Source: an uncultured Paracoccaceae bacterium (GTDB taxonomy: Bacteria; Pseudomonadota; Alphaproteobacteria; Rhodobacterales; Rhodobacteraceae). Taken from it: a DNA stretch of 64,000 nucleotides. The stretch covers positions 930,001-994,000 of the forward strand of contig CANMDF010000001.1 in NCBI GenBank assembly GCA_947496605.1, in the 5' to 3' direction. This document shows positions 1 to 8,630 of the stretch, in pieces. Each line of letters opens with the position of its first letter. The stretch's first letter is position 1. Both the position numbers and the translations under genes were made by a program. The notes under the pieces are model-generated. The model did not search any database, was not told the origin of the DNA, and saw only the letters and a program-made list of their open reading frames with translations.

Positions 1-31
1 CCATAACGGCCGTGAGGGCTAGGTTCTTCAT
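1..31 (-). CDS. Partial CDS, N-terminus of exported or lipoprotein-like protein
   Basis: Only the first ten codons are inside the window; they read MKNLALTAVM on the minus strand, beginning with ATG at 31-29. A clear ribosome binding site (AGGAG) lies about 7 bases upstream, so the start is well supported. A lysine followed by a hydrophobic run is how a signal peptide begins. The gene would continue leftwards in the direction of the nuo operon, where small exported proteins of the DUF5333 type are known in Rhodobacterales, but too little is visible to name it. Confidence 0.6.
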   Translation of the reverse strand, partial: MKNLALTAVM

Positions 32-90
32 TCTCGATCTCCTGTGCGGTCGTTCAAGCGCCGCTTTATTGAGTAAGAGATCGCGCTTTC

Positions 91-129
91 GGGGCGGATA
101 TTCAATATCAGCGGGCAAAACACCGCCCC
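91..129. other. Structured intergenic segment with nested inverted repeats
   Basis: The gap between the left-edge gene and the DUF3291 gene holds GGGGCGG (91-97) facing CCGCCCC (123-129). Inside this pair is a perfect 6-1-6 palindrome, GATATTCAATATC (97-109). The two can stack as a branched hairpin. There is no clean run of T on the minus strand after it, so it is not a textbook terminator; it may be an mRNA-processing or partial termination site. The rest of the gap (32-241) shows nothing else convincing. Confidence 0.35.
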
Positions 130-241
130 TTTTGCACCAAGACCTATCGTGATGCGTATACCAACCCACTGGTTTTAAGTCGTTTTCACGCCATACAATA
201 GATTGCCCCCCAAACACGAGATGGGACCGAATGCGCCGTCA

Positions 242-691
242 CTATCCAGCCTTAGCGCGCAACCAGTCCCAGCCGAAGGCCTCTTTGCTGTCGCCATGCG
301 CCTCTCGGTGGGCCAGCTTTGCCAAAGCTTCATCCAGTGTCGGTTGGGTTCCTTCGGGCACCCACCACATGACAAAATGCATCTGAACCAAAGTTTCGAA
401 CCATTCCTTGCTGCGGTTCATGAATTTGGCATGCAACGTGTCAAAAACATAGGTTTGCAACTGCTCAGGTGTTTCCCAAACTGACAAGTTCGCCACAAAT
501 TGTGGATCGCCGTCCAAACATGTCTCGGTGTTGCCCTGACCCGGCTCACCCGACCCTTCCATCATCCAAACGAAACCCGGCATGCGTTTGCCCAGACCGT
601 TGATCAAATCAAGGTTGTTCATAAACTCGGCCACGCGCGGGTCATCGGTGGGGGCCAGAAGACGTCCAATGTTCAGTTCGGCAAGATGCAT
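242..691 (-). CDS. DUF3291 domain-containing protein
   Basis: A 149-residue soluble protein matching the DUF3291 family, whose fold resembles antibiotic biosynthesis monooxygenases (a dimeric alpha-beta barrel). It has the family-typical start MHLAELNIGRLL followed by DDPRVAEFMNNLD and a tryptophan- and histidine-rich middle. No catalytic role is established for the family. The ATG at 691 has a good ribosome binding site (GAGGGA). It follows the small membrane gene by 42 bases and may be the tail of the complex I transcript or a separate unit. Confidence 0.8.
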   Translation of the reverse strand: MHLAELNIGRLLAPTDDPRVAEFMNNLDLINGLGKRMPGFVWMMEGSGEPGQGNTETCLDGDPQFVANLSVWETPEQLQTYVFDTLHAKFMNRSKEWFETLVQMHFVMWWVPEGTQPTLDEALAKLAHREAHGDSKEAFGWDWLRAKAG

Positions 692-733
692 GTCGTTCCC
701 TCTTCGGGGCAGTCAGTTGAAACCCACCTTACA

Positions 734-967
734 TCAACGACGCCTTTGACGTGTCGGGGCCACACCGGCAAGACCTTTGCGGATGAAAGCCAGCGTCAAA
801 ATCACGCCGATCATAACCAAGCCACCGGCCGCAGCATAAGCCCAAACAGGTGCGATTTCGGCGCGTACCGCCATCACAGTAAACCAAGCAGGCAATCCGC
901 AAACCGCAGATGTGATAAGGGCCGCACAGAAACTTGCGGCCCCATCTAATGTGTTTTGAAAGGCCAT
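734..967 (-). CDS. Small two-helix membrane protein in nuo operon
   Basis: A 77-residue protein with two predicted membrane helices (about residues 13-35 and 41-63) and a basic C-terminus ending in QRRR, which suggests the tail is cytoplasmic. I do not recognise a family. It starts 7 bases after the stop of the preceding lipoprotein-like gene and is co-oriented with nuoF, so it is probably co-transcribed with complex I. It could be an assembly or stabilising factor, but this is inferred from position alone. Confidence 0.6.
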   Translation of the reverse strand: MAFQNTLDGAASFCAALITSAVCGLPAWFTVMAVRAEIAPVWAYAAAGGLVMIGVILTLAFIRKGLAGVAPTRQRRR

Positions 968-974
968 ATCGGTC

Positions 975-1379
975 TTAGGATGGGATCAGCATCGCGCTAA
1001 GACCCGAGCCTTCAAGAACTTCGGCATCGCCCGCCGTACAAAGATCGTCGGATGTGACATCAACACCGTGCTTTACTTCAAAGCTGCGTTTGCTGACTTC
1101 GGTCTCAAGCTCGATCCCGTTACGTTGGCTGATTGCAGCCAATGACCCGCGTCCTACCTCGTTGCGGGCTTCGTTCAAAGACGAATCAAGTGCCGCATCA
1201 TAGGTGTAACGTGCGCAGCTTTGTGCGACCCGATTGGCGAGGGTCAGCTTGGCGTAATACTCTGGCGTCGACATCACGAACAGCTTTTGCACCGCAGGGT
1301 CGTCAAACGACCGCGCACTGCCTGTTGTACAAGCAGCCAAAGCCAACGCCGCACCAAACATCAATCCACGTGTCATCAT
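975..1379 (-). CDS. Putative lipoprotein downstream of nuoF
   Basis: A 134-residue protein with an N-terminal signal ending in the lipobox LAAC (cysteine near residue 17), so probably a lipid-anchored envelope protein. The mature part is helical and charged, with two further cysteines. It may correspond in role to the DUF5333-type exported proteins seen in Rhodobacterales nuo operons, but I cannot confirm sequence relatedness. Its ATG overlaps the nuoF stop codon (ATGA at 1379-1376), which shows translational coupling to nuoF. Confidence 0.65.
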   Translation of the reverse strand: MMTRGLMFGAALALAACTTGSARSFDDPAVQKLFVMSTPEYYAKLTLANRVAQSCARYTYDAALDSSLNEARNEVGRGSLAAISQRNGIELETEVSKRSFEVKHGVDVTSDDLCTAGDAEVLEGSGLSAMLIPS

Positions 1380-2662
1380 TCTGCTGCCATCCCTGCCATA
1401 CGTTTATCTTTGATCCGGTCCTCAATTTCGTCCCGGAAGTTCTTGATCAGCCCTTGGATCGGCCATGCGGCCGCATCACCCAATGCGCAAATCGTATGTC
1501 CTTCGACCTGCTTTGTCACGTCGAGCAGCATATCGATTTCTTCAACAGATGCATTACCTTCGACCAAACGCGCCATAACGCGCATCATCCAGCCGGTGCC
1601 TTCGCGGCAGGGCGTACACTGGCCGCAGCTTTCGTGTTTGTAGAATTTAGACAAACGCCAGATCGCTTTGATCATATCGGTCGAGTTATCCATCACGATG
1701 ACCGCCGCCGTGCCAAGGGACGATCCTTTTTCCTTCAACGCGTCAAAATCCATCACCGCATCGCGCATGTTTTCACCACGCACGCAAGGAACAGACGAGC
1801 CACCGGGGATCACAGCCTTAAGGTTATCCCACCCCCCGCGAATGCCGCCGCAGTGCTTTTCGATCAGCTCTTCAAAGGAAATCGACATTTCTTCTTCGAC
1901 CACACATGGATTGTTCACATGGCCGGAAATCGCAAACAGCTTGGTGCCCGCGTTGTTCGGACGGCCCATACCCGCAAACCAGTCGCCGCCACGGCGCAGG
2001 ATCGTTGGGACAACAGCGATTGATTCCACGTTGTTTACGGTTGTCGGGCAGCCATAAAGGCCGGCGCCCGCAGGGAAAGGCGGCTTCATGCGCGGCATGC
2101 CTTTTTTGCCCTCAAGGCTTTCCAGCAGAGCGGTTTCTTCGCCGCAGATATAAGCGCCCGCGCCGTGGGTCAGGTAGATGTCAAACGGCCAACCAGATTT
2201 GGCGGCATTTGGCCCAACGAGCCCTGCTTCGTAGCATTCGTCGATTGCGGCTTGCAGCGCTTCTTTTTCGCGGATGTATTCGCCGCGAATGTAGATGTAG
2301 CAGGCATTTGCGTTCATCGCGAAAGACGCGATCAGGCAGCCTTCGATCAGCGTATGCGGATCGTGGCGCATGATTTCGCGGTCTTTGCACGTACCCGGCT
2401 CAGATTCGTCTGCGTTCACAACCAAATACGCCGGACGCCCGTCGCTTTCCTTAGGCATGAAAGACCATTTCAGACCGGTCGGAAAACCCGCCCCGCCCCG
2501 GCCACGCAGACCCGAGGCTTTCATTTCATTGATGATCCAGTCACGGCCCTTTTTGATGATTGCACCCGTGCCATCCCAGTGGCCCCGCGCCTGCGCGCCT
2601 TTCAGCGTGCGGTCGTGCATCCCGTAAAGGTTCGTAAAAATCCGGTTCTCATCTTTGAGCAT
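1376..2662 (-). CDS. nuoF: NADH-quinone oxidoreductase subunit F
   Basis: The 428-residue NADH-oxidising subunit of complex I (51 kDa homologue), which carries FMN and the N3 iron-sulfur cluster in the peripheral arm on the cytoplasmic face. The glycine-rich NADH/FMN site [14 protein letters not shown] is at about residues 53-66. The 4Fe-4S ligands are visible as C346, C349 and C352 (CGQCTPC) plus C392 (HTICALGD). Length is normal. Its ATG overlaps the stop of the DUF5337 gene by one base (TAATG), and its stop overlaps the next gene, so it is tightly coupled on both sides. Confidence 0.97.
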   Translation of the reverse strand: MLKDENRIFTNLYGMHDRTLKGAQARGHWDGTGAIIKKGRDWIINEMKASGLRGRGGAGFPTGLKWSFMPKESDGRPAYLVVNADESEPGTCKDREIMRHDPHTLIEGCLIASFAMNANACYIYIRGEYIREKEALQAAIDECYEAGLVGPNAAKSGWPFDIYLTHGAGAYICGEETALLESLEGKKGMPRMKPPFPAGAGLYGCPTTVNNVESIAVVPTILRRGGDWFAGMGRPNNAGTKLFAISGHVNNPCVVEEEMSISFEELIEKHCGGIRGGWDNLKAVIPGGSSVPCVRGENMRDAVMDFDALKEKGSSLGTAAVIVMDNSTDMIKAIWRLSKFYKHESCGQCTPCREGTGWMMRVMARLVEGNASVEEIDMLLDVTKQVEGHTICALGDAAAWPIQGLIKNFRDEIEDRIKDKRMAGMAAE

Positions 2663-2892
2663 TAGCTATCGCCCTTCTCATTCTGGCGCGCGCGCCAAAG
2701 CCTATATGTCTGCCACAGGGCAAACCCGAAACCGGCGAGCGCTGCAAGGTCAAAAAGCGCCCTTGTCCGCATGGACCAGCCGTATTCTGTCCCTAGCAGT
2801 GTCACCAGGACCCAGAAAACACCAACACCGGCCATAAACAACGCGGCGCGTTGTCCTGATCGGGCTTGGTTGGTGTGTCCGTGTGGGGCCAT
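2662..2892 (-). CDS. DUF5337 small membrane protein
   Basis: A 76-residue protein with two predicted membrane helices (about residues 18-35 and 44-64) and charged ends. It matches what I recall of DUF5337, a family found next to nuoF in Rhodobacterales. It lies between the helix-hairpin-helix protein gene (15-base gap) and nuoF (one-base overlap). Its function is unknown; the constant position suggests a complex I accessory or assembly role. The family name is from memory and was not checked. Confidence 0.72.
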   Translation of the reverse strand: MAPHGHTNQARSGQRAALFMAGVGVFWVLVTLLGTEYGWSMRTRALFDLAALAGFGFALWQTYRLWRARQNEKGDS

Positions 2893-2907
2893 GGTGATCG
2901 CTGGCGT

Positions 2908-3576
2908 TTAGTAAACGCCGCCTTTGTCGACCTTTTTAGAGAACTCTGTGGTTCCGCCAGCCGCCAGTGTTTTTGCTTGTGGGACCCATTCATCACGCGT
3001 TGCACGGCCTTTGAAACCAGCAAGGTTGTCATCCATCCATGCTTGCTCTTTTGGACCCCAATCTGCGATCTGGTCAAAGTGATAGATGCCCATTTCGTGC
3101 AGTGTCTTTTCCAGCTTTGGACCAACACCCTTAATTTGCTTCAAGTCGTCCGGGCCACCTTCACGTGCAGCACTCAGGAACTGCGGGGTGCCATCGGCGG
3201 ACGCCGCCGCAGGTGCGGGCTCGGCCTTTGGTTTGGGCGCTGCTTTTGGTTTTGGTGTGGCCTTTGGTTTGGGTGCTTCTTTTGCAACTGGTGCAGGCGC
3301 GGCAGCTGCAGGAGCAGGAGTTGGTGCAGGAGCAGGGGCTGGTGCTGGTGTAGGTGCAGGCTTTTCGACCCGGGCAGCTGTGCCCATTGGGTTTTCATTT
3401 GGTTCACGCCAGCCAAGCGCCAGTGCAAGCGCAGCAATACCGCCGACAACGACACCCATGAACGCAGAGCCGAGGAAACCCATATCGTACAGAACGAACG
3501 CGACCCCCGCTGCGATAAGGCCAAACAAGGCGGCAACCGCAACGATGCCTAGGCTAATTGGTGCTGTATCTTTCAT
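2908..3576 (-). CDS. Membrane-anchored helix-hairpin-helix protein of the nuo operon
   Basis: A 222-residue protein in three parts: two membrane helices (about residues 6-30 and 33-55), a low-complexity Ala/Pro/Lys linker (about 70-130), and a C-terminal helix-hairpin-helix module (about 142-204) with the core IKGVGPKLE and HFDQIADW. The module is a close paralogue of the C-terminal tail of NuoE encoded upstream: by eye about 39 of 65 aligned positions are identical. Similar modules occur on alphaproteobacterial ribosomal protein L21. It probably works near complex I at the membrane; the mechanism is unknown. The ATG has GGAG about 10 bases upstream. Confidence 0.8.
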   Translation of the reverse strand: MKDTAPISLGIVAVAALFGLIAAGVAFVLYDMGFLGSAFMGVVVGGIAALALALGWREPNENPMGTAARVEKPAPTPAPAPAPAPTPAPAAAAPAPVAKEAPKPKATPKPKAAPKPKAEPAPAAASADGTPQFLSAAREGGPDDLKQIKGVGPKLEKTLHEMGIYHFDQIADWGPKEQAWMDDNLAGFKGRATRDEWVPQAKTLAAGGTTEFSKKVDKGGVY

Positions 3577-3597
3577 GTTCCGTACTCTCCCTCAGGT

Positions 3598-3613
3598 GAC
3601 TGCGATTGCAGTC
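3598..3613. promoter_or_regulatory. Perfect hairpin in leader of the helix-hairpin-helix gene
   Basis: GACTGC (3598-3603) and GCAGTC (3608-3613) form a perfect six-pair stem with a four-base loop just before the ribosome binding site of the gene starting at 3576. A second, looser stem (TACCCG 3673-3678 with CGGGTA 3691-3696) sits further back in the same 189-base gap after nuoE. This is the longest gap inside the nuo cluster, so it is a likely place for mRNA processing, attenuation or a secondary promoter. No strong promoter was recognised. Confidence 0.35.
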
Positions 3614-3765
3614 TTGCAGATTGATGCGAGGTGCGCACCAAAGCGGCGCAATTCCCCGTTCCCTGATACCTCTACCCGAAACACAGGCAACGGGTAAAGA
3701 AATACTGGTGTTCCCCGCAGCTTAGCGCCCCCGATTAAGGCCCGAAACGCCTAAATACGCGGCGA

Positions 3766-4839
3766 TTACTTTGCCTTTGCAAGGTCGGCGGCCTGCGCCA
3801 TCCAATTATCGCGCGCGATCCGGCCTTTGAATTTCAGGCGGCTGTCGACCCAAGCGATCTCATCGGCGGTCCACTTGGCAATCTGGTCAAAGTGCCAGAA
3901 CCCAAGGTCATTCAACACACCTTCAAGCTTTGGCCCGACGCCGCTGATCTTCTTGAGATCGTCGGCCCCACCCTGACGTGGCGCTTTTAACGTCGCAGGT
4001 TGCACTTCTGCGGCAGCCGCTTGAGGCTTTGGTGCGGCCTTCTTAGCCGGCGCCTTCTTCGCAGCTTTTGGTTTTTCAGTCTTAGGCGTTGTTTTTGTGG
4101 CCTTTGCCTTTGGCGAAGGCGCGGCTTTGGTGTCTTTCACCCAAGGCGCCAAAAGCGGTACTTCTGTACCATCAATGCGTTTGACCGTATCGCCGATGTC
4201 GGTGGCAAGTTGTGCGCTGGCGTTAAACTTGGTCTTGCCGCTGTCATACCCTTTCAGGCTGGTCAGTCCTTTCAAAGGCTCTGCCGCAAAGCGTCCATTC
4301 TGCGGGCCCGGTGTCGGCACGCGGCCAGCCGCCAGTTCGTCAATGATTTCGCCCAAGCGTTCCGCAGTCAGATCTTCGTAATAGTCTTTGCCAATCTGCG
4401 CCATCGGCGCGTTCGCGCAAGACCCAAGGCATTCAACCTCTTCCCAAGAAAATTTACCATCAGCAGACAGCGCATGCGCTTTGTCCGCAATTTTGTCTTG
4501 GCATACACCGATCAGGTCTTCAGCGCCGCAGATCATACATGACAGCGTGCCACAAACCTGAATATGCGCAACAGACCCAACCGGTTGCAGTTGGAACATA
4601 AAGTAGAACGACGCCACTTCGAGCGCCCGGATGTAAGCCAAATCAAGCATAGCAGCGACATGTTCAATCGCAGGGCGGCTGAGCCAGCCTTCTTGTTCCT
4701 GCGCACGCCACAGAATCGGAATAATCGCCGATGCCTCGCGGCCTTCGGGGAACTTCTTCATCTGTGCTTCGGCCCATTTTTGATTGTCAGGCGTAAAAGC
4801 GAATGTCTCAGGCTGGTCGTGATAAAGGCGGCGTAGCAT
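3766..4839 (-). CDS. nuoE: NADH-quinone oxidoreductase subunit E with helix-hairpin-helix extension
   Basis: A 357-residue 24-kDa-type subunit of complex I, about twice the length of the core family. The core (about residues 1-175) holds the 2Fe-2S N1a ligands C96, C101, C137 and C141 (CGTLSC and CLGSC). After it come a Lys/Ala/Pro-rich linker (about 237-276, histone H1-like in composition) and a C-terminal helix-hairpin-helix module (about 288-357) with GVGPKLE and HFDQIAKW. I chose the ATG at 4839 ([11 protein letters not shown]), the usual family start in Rhodobacteraceae, with GGAAAG upstream; the reading frame stays open 14 codons further. Confidence 0.95.
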   Translation of the reverse strand: MLRRLYHDQPETFAFTPDNQKWAEAQMKKFPEGREASAIIPILWRAQEQEGWLSRPAIEHVAAMLDLAYIRALEVASFYFMFQLQPVGSVAHIQVCGTLSCMICGAEDLIGVCQDKIADKAHALSADGKFSWEEVECLGSCANAPMAQIGKDYYEDLTAERLGEIIDELAAGRVPTPGPQNGRFAAEPLKGLTSLKGYDSGKTKFNASAQLATDIGDTVKRIDGTEVPLLAPWVKDTKAAPSPKAKATKTTPKTEKPKAAKKAPAKKAAPKPQAAAAEVQPATLKAPRQGGADDLKKISGVGPKLEGVLNDLGFWHFDQIAKWTADEIAWVDSRLKFKGRIARDNWMAQAADLAKAK

Positions 4840-4935
4840 CTGGTCTTTCCGGTCACATCGTTGAGGTGAAACAAGGTTCACCAGTTTCCATCACTCCCCT
4901 AACACACCGACCGCGCCGGGCAAGGGATTTGTCGT

Positions 4936-5244
4936 TCAGGCACAGGCCCCGCTGGTAATGCGAAAGCCGTCGCCATCGATTGCAGCACGGCCCTCGTTAC
5001 GCAGTTCGGTCATCACACGCCCAAGGTCTTCGCGCGACAATATCGCCTCATTGCGTACAATTTCCTGATTGCCGCTGTTCAGCACACAGCCATTCGCTGT
5101 GACGCTGCTGACAAACCGCTCTTTCGCGGAAGATGGCGCAGCCATCGGCTCGGGTGCCGGTGCCGGAGCAGGCATTGGTATGACAACCGGCATCGCACAT
5201 GCCGATAAGGTCAGGCCTGCGAGCAGGGTCATTGAACGGATCAT
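4936..5244 (-). CDS. Small lipoprotein between nuoD and nuoE
   Basis: A 102-residue protein with signal peptide and lipobox LSAC (cysteine at about residue 16), then a Pro/Ala-rich stretch and a small C-terminal domain with two more cysteines (the last ends the protein as SGACA). The ATG at 5244 was chosen because AAAGGAG lies 6 bases upstream; an in-frame TTG six codons earlier lacks this. It follows the 65-residue membrane gene by 14 bases. Genes like this recur between nuoD and nuoE in Rhodobacterales as far as I recall, without known function. Confidence 0.7.
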   Translation of the reverse strand: MIRSMTLLAGLTLSACAMPVVIPMPAPAPAPEPMAAPSSAKERFVSSVTANGCVLNSGNQEIVRNEAILSREDLGRVMTELRNEGRAAIDGDGFRITSGACA

Positions 5245-5258
5245 CAAAGGCTCCTTTA

Positions 5259-5456
5259 TCAATTCTCAATCGCGGCAGGTGCCACGTTGAACACATCTGT
5301 CAGGCCATAGACCAAGATAAACACCGACACGGCCAAGCCCGTTACACCACCGATAAAAATGCCCGCCATACGGCCCCGGAACATCCGCGAAACAATCGCA
5401 GAGACGAAAAACCCAGAGGCCACAAGCAACCCTAGGATCAGATCGCCCAGTGTCAT
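5259..5456 (-). CDS. Small two-helix membrane protein coupled to nuoD
   Basis: A 65-residue, very hydrophobic protein with two predicted membrane helices (about residues 4-24 and 33-55) separated by a short basic turn (SRMFRGR). Its start overlaps the nuoD stop (ATGA at 5456-5453). No family is recognised. The tight coupling to nuoD argues that it is translated and that its product is needed along with complex I. Confidence 0.65.
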   Translation of the reverse strand: MTLGDLILGLLVASGFFVSAIVSRMFRGRMAGIFIGGVTGLAVSVFILVYGLTDVFNVAPAAIEN

Positions 5457-6691
5457 CTGTCGATCTCGCCGAACACAACGTCCATCGTGCCGATGATCGC
5501 GCTGACGTCCGCCAGTTGGTGACCTTTGCAGATATAGTCCATCGCTTGCAGGTGAAGATAGCCCGGTGCACGCAGCTTGGCGCGATACGGCTGGTTTGTG
5601 CCGTCAGCCACCAGATAAACGCCGAATTCGCCTTTGGGGGCCTCGACCGCCGCATAAACTTCGCCCGCAGGCACATGGAAACCTTCGGTGTAGAGTTTGA
5701 AGTGGTGAATCAACGCCTCCATCGAGGTCTTCATTTCACCGCGTGTCGGCGGGTTCATTTTGCCCCGTGCCATCACATCACCTTTTTCATGGCGCAGCTT
5801 TTCGCAGGCTTGGCGGATGATGTGCACGGATTGGCGCATTTCTTCCATCCGGCAGAGATAACGATCGTAGCAGTCGCCGTTCTTGCCCACAGGAATTTGG
5901 AATTCGAACTCGTCGTAGCATTCATAAGGCTGTGCACGGCGCAAATCCCATGCAAGGCCGGACCCGCGCACCATCACACCGGAAAAGCCCCAGTCTTGGA
6001 TGTCTTGTTCGCTGACGATGCCGATGTCCGCGTTACGTTGCTTAAAGATGCGGTTCTCGGTTAGCAGGCCGTCGATGTCATCAAGCACCTTGGGAAATTC
6101 AACCGCCCATGTGTCAATGTCTTCAACCAGCTGATCCGGCAGGTCCTGATGCACACCGCCGGGACGGAAATAGGCTGCGTGCAGACGCGCACCGCAGGCA
6201 CGTTCATAAAACACCATCAGCTTTTCACGCTCTTCAAAACCCCATAGCGGCGGGGTCAGCGCGCCAACGTCCATGGCTTGTGTTGTGACGTTCAGCAGGT
6301 GCGACAAAACACGACCAATTTCAGAATACAGCACACGGATCAGGCTGGCCCGCCGCGGCACCTCTGTACCTGTCAGCTTTTCGATCGCCAGGCACCAAGC
6401 GTGTTCCTGGTTCATCGGCGCCACGTAATCGAGACGGTCCAGATAAGGCAGGTTTTGCAGATAGGTGCGGCTTTCCATCAGCTTTTCTGTGCCACGGTGT
6501 AGCAAACCGATATGCGGATCGCAGCGTTCTACGATTTCGCCGTCCAGTTCCAGCACCAGACGCAACACGCCGTGGGCCGCAGGGTGCTGCGGGCCGAAGT
6601 TGATGTTGAAGTTTCTGATCTGCTGCTCGTCCGTGGCCGCATCAGTCGATCCATCATCGTATGTGTTTGTCCGGATATCGCCGTCCATCAT
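5453..6691 (-). CDS. nuoD: NADH-quinone oxidoreductase subunit D
   Basis: A 412-residue 49-kDa subunit of complex I, which forms the quinone-binding site together with NuoB. Family motifs seen are [20 protein letters not shown] (residues about 32-51), [12 protein letters not shown], and the C-terminal DVVFGEIDR. The N-terminal extension before [11 protein letters not shown] is short and acidic, as usual in this group. The ATG at 6691 (a second ATG follows directly) lies just after the stop of the sulfotransferase gene, with GAGG upstream. nuoC and nuoD are separate genes here, not fused. Confidence 0.97.
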   Translation of the reverse strand: MMDGDIRTNTYDDGSTDAATDEQQIRNFNINFGPQHPAAHGVLRLVLELDGEIVERCDPHIGLLHRGTEKLMESRTYLQNLPYLDRLDYVAPMNQEHAWCLAIEKLTGTEVPRRASLIRVLYSEIGRVLSHLLNVTTQAMDVGALTPPLWGFEEREKLMVFYERACGARLHAAYFRPGGVHQDLPDQLVEDIDTWAVEFPKVLDDIDGLLTENRIFKQRNADIGIVSEQDIQDWGFSGVMVRGSGLAWDLRRAQPYECYDEFEFQIPVGKNGDCYDRYLCRMEEMRQSVHIIRQACEKLRHEKGDVMARGKMNPPTRGEMKTSMEALIHHFKLYTEGFHVPAGEVYAAVEAPKGEFGVYLVADGTNQPYRAKLRAPGYLHLQAMDYICKGHQLADVSAIIGTMDVVFGEIDR

Positions 6692-6694
6692 GGC

Positions 6695-7588
6695 TTAGGC
6701 CCTCGCTAAGTTGTCTTGCCACCGCTGTGGCAGGGGGCCGACATTGCGGGCCACCCATTCATAGTGTTCATTCAATAGCCCCAGCGCACGGGGGCGGAGT
6801 TTGTCCAGCATCACGACTTCTGGACCTTCATTTGCGGCCCGTTCTATCGCGGGTTTGACCGGTGCGATACCCAAGAATGCACAGACCCGCGCCAATCCTT
6901 CGGTTGTGAACATATCCTCTGCAAACTGGATCAGCAAACGCCCTTCTGGAATGACGCGGCGAAGTTTGCGGATGATCTTAGGATAATCGCCCCGCGCAAG
7001 GATATGCTGCTCTTGGTCGCGGTTCAGGATGCGGTAAAGGATATTGTTCGACTTCTTCTCGTACTGCTCATGTTCTTGGCGCTGGCGGCGTGCCTGCATC
7101 CGAATATGAGACCAAAGGCGATCAAGTGGATCGCGGATCAGGTAGATAAATTTGGAAGTCGGGGACAGATCGCGCATCCGCGCAAGCTCTTCGTCAGACA
7201 GCGTGGCGTAGTTTGGGGTGATATCGGCGACAATCTGTGCGTCTGCACGCCCACCCAGCAGCCAGTTCTCATATCCCTGATCACCCGAGCGATCCCCTTC
7301 TAGGATATCAAGCAACGCTTTCATCTCATTGATGCGACGGTCCAAGTTGTCGACCTGCCAACCGCGGCCCGCGTTCTGGGCCGTCTGCTTGGCACCACGC
7401 AAGTCGCGCAGGCGCAGGCGGTAGGCCGCAACCTGCTTTTCGCAGCGGTCTGCATCAAACGTATCCCAGTAATGTGCTTCCTTCACCGCAGGCATCGCGC
7501 AGTCAGGATGATCATGCAGATAGCGATAAAGCCAAGTCGTACCGGCCTTCGTCGCCCCCACGCAATAAAGAAGGGTCGGAGCCACCAT
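6695..7588 (-). CDS. Sulfotransferase family protein inside the nuo operon
   Basis: A 297-residue protein with the two PAPS-binding signatures of sulfotransferases: the 5'-phosphosulfate loop GATKAGTTWLYRYL (about residues 11-24) and the 3'-phosphate region FIYLIRDPLDRLWSHI (about 147-162). It should transfer sulfate from PAPS to a hydroxyl or amino group of an unidentified acceptor; resemblance is to the bacterial heparan-sulfate-type group. There is no signal peptide, so it is cytoplasmic. Its ATG overlaps the stop of the GFA gene (ATGA), and its own stop is three bases before nuoD, so it is embedded in the complex I transcript. Confidence 0.85.
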   Translation of the reverse strand: MVAPTLLYCVGATKAGTTWLYRYLHDHPDCAMPAVKEAHYWDTFDADRCEKQVAAYRLRLRDLRGAKQTAQNAGRGWQVDNLDRRINEMKALLDILEGDRSGDQGYENWLLGGRADAQIVADITPNYATLSDEELARMRDLSPTSKFIYLIRDPLDRLWSHIRMQARRQRQEHEQYEKKSNNILYRILNRDQEQHILARGDYPKIIRKLRRVIPEGRLLIQFAEDMFTTEGLARVCAFLGIAPVKPAIERAANEGPEVVMLDKLRPRALGLLNEHYEWVARNVGPLPQRWQDNLARA

Positions 7589-8019
7589 CAGTCTTCACCT
7601 TCAGGTGCGAATAACGCCAAAGTCTCGGCCTCGGTCAAACTGCGTGTGTCATTGGCCAATGCATAGGTGTCAGGTTTTTTGTCGATGAACCACTGGTTGG
7701 TCAGGGTAAATTGCGATGGATCGTCAAAAGCATGGATCGACACCCCTGCCCCACTGCCATCTTGCATTTGCCAAACCAACGACGTGCCGCAGTCTTTGCA
7801 AAACAGACGCTCGCCCCATTCACTGCCCCGATACACCCCAAGGCTGTCAGTGTTGTCAAACGTCACACTGGTTCCGCAATCGACAGCTATATACATGCCA
7901 GCCGACCACTTGCGGCACATTCCACAATGGCAGACATTTGCGTTGGCACTGGTTGGGGTGGCCGTAAATGTGCACGCCCCACAAAGGCATGACCCTTGCA
8001 AAGGAGCGGCGTCAGCCAT
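7588..8019 (-). CDS. GFA family (glutathione-dependent formaldehyde-activating enzyme-like) protein
   Basis: A 143-residue zinc protein of the GFA/CENP-V superfamily. Zinc-ligand cysteine motifs are visible as GSCLCGAC (about residues 9-16), CHCGMC (30-35) and CKDCG (about 74-78). The family includes S-(hydroxymethyl)glutathione synthase, but most members have unknown substrates, so I do not assign that reaction. Its ATG overlaps the nuoC stop (ATGA at 8019-8016) and its stop overlaps the sulfotransferase start. Position between nuoC and nuoD is unusual. Confidence 0.85.
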   Translation of the reverse strand: MADAAPLQGSCLCGACTFTATPTSANANVCHCGMCRKWSAGMYIAVDCGTSVTFDNTDSLGVYRGSEWGERLFCKDCGTSLVWQMQDGSGAGVSIHAFDDPSQFTLTNQWFIDKKPDTYALANDTRSLTEAETLALFAPEGED

Positions 8020-8630
8020 CAGCCCGCTTTCTCGTCTTTCTTTTCGTCACCCGGCAGGATGTATTCCGCACCCTCCCATGGCGACATAAAATCGAACTGG
8101 CGGTATTCTTGCACAAGGCTGACGGGTTCGTAGACGACGCGCTTTTGCACTTCGTCGTAGCGCACTTCGGTGTAGCCCGTTGTCGGGAAATCCTTGCGCA
8201 GTGGGTGCCCGCGGAAACCATAGTCGGTCAGAATGCGGCGCAGGTCCGGGTGGCCGGAAAACAGAATGCCGAACATATCGAACACTTCGCGTTCAAACCA
8301 ATTGGCCGACGGGTGGACCGAGATGATCGACGGCATCATGTCTTCTTCGCGGATCTGAACCCGCAGACGAATGCGGTGGTTCTGATACATGCTGAGGAAA
8401 TGATAAACGACATCGAACCGCTTAGCGCGGCTGGGATAGTCAACGGCCGTAATGTCGATCAGTGACGAGAACTTACAGGTCGCGTCGTTCTTTAGAAACT
8501 CGACAAAGGTAACCAAAGACGATGGGGCGACAGTGACTGTCAACTCATCATTGGCCACTTCCCATGACAGCACGCAATCAGTGCGCTTCAGCTCAAGGTG
8601 TGTCCCAAGTTCTTGCAGGGCCTCTGTCAT
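8019..8630 (-). CDS. nuoC: NADH-quinone oxidoreductase subunit C
   Basis: A 203-residue 30-kDa subunit of the complex I peripheral arm. The family signature runs through [19 protein letters not shown] (about residues 106-124) followed by [19 protein letters not shown]. The protein contributes structurally to the quinone module. Its ATG overlaps the nuoB stop (ATGA at 8630-8627). The charged C-terminus ([10 protein letters not shown]) is a little longer than the minimal family length but not odd. Confidence 0.97.
   Translation of the reverse strand: MTEALQELGTHLELKRTDCVLSWEVANDELTVTVAPSSLVTFVEFLKNDATCKFSSLIDITAVDYPSRAKRFDVVYHFLSMYQNHRIRLRVQIREEDMMPSIISVHPSANWFEREVFDMFGILFSGHPDLRRILTDYGFRGHPLRKDFPTTGYTEVRYDEVQKRVVYEPVSLVQEYRQFDFMSPWEGAEYILPGDEKKDEKAG

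Noticed and set aside
1133-2023. 296-residue frame antisense to nuoF
   Set aside because: Entirely within conserved nuoF sequence and without recognisable domain.
3200-3370. Short tandem-like repeats suggesting a repeat locus
   Set aside because: They encode the Ala/Pro/Lys linker and lack fixed unit length; not a CRISPR or VNTR.
3086-3697. 203-residue Gly/Ala-rich frame opposite the HhH protein gene
   Set aside because: It is the complement of the Ala/Pro/Lys linker, so its repeats come from low-complexity DNA.
4865-4882. GGTGAA-6-TTCACC inverted repeat upstream of nuoE
   Set aside because: Six pairs inside an operon, likely chance; no promoter element nearby.
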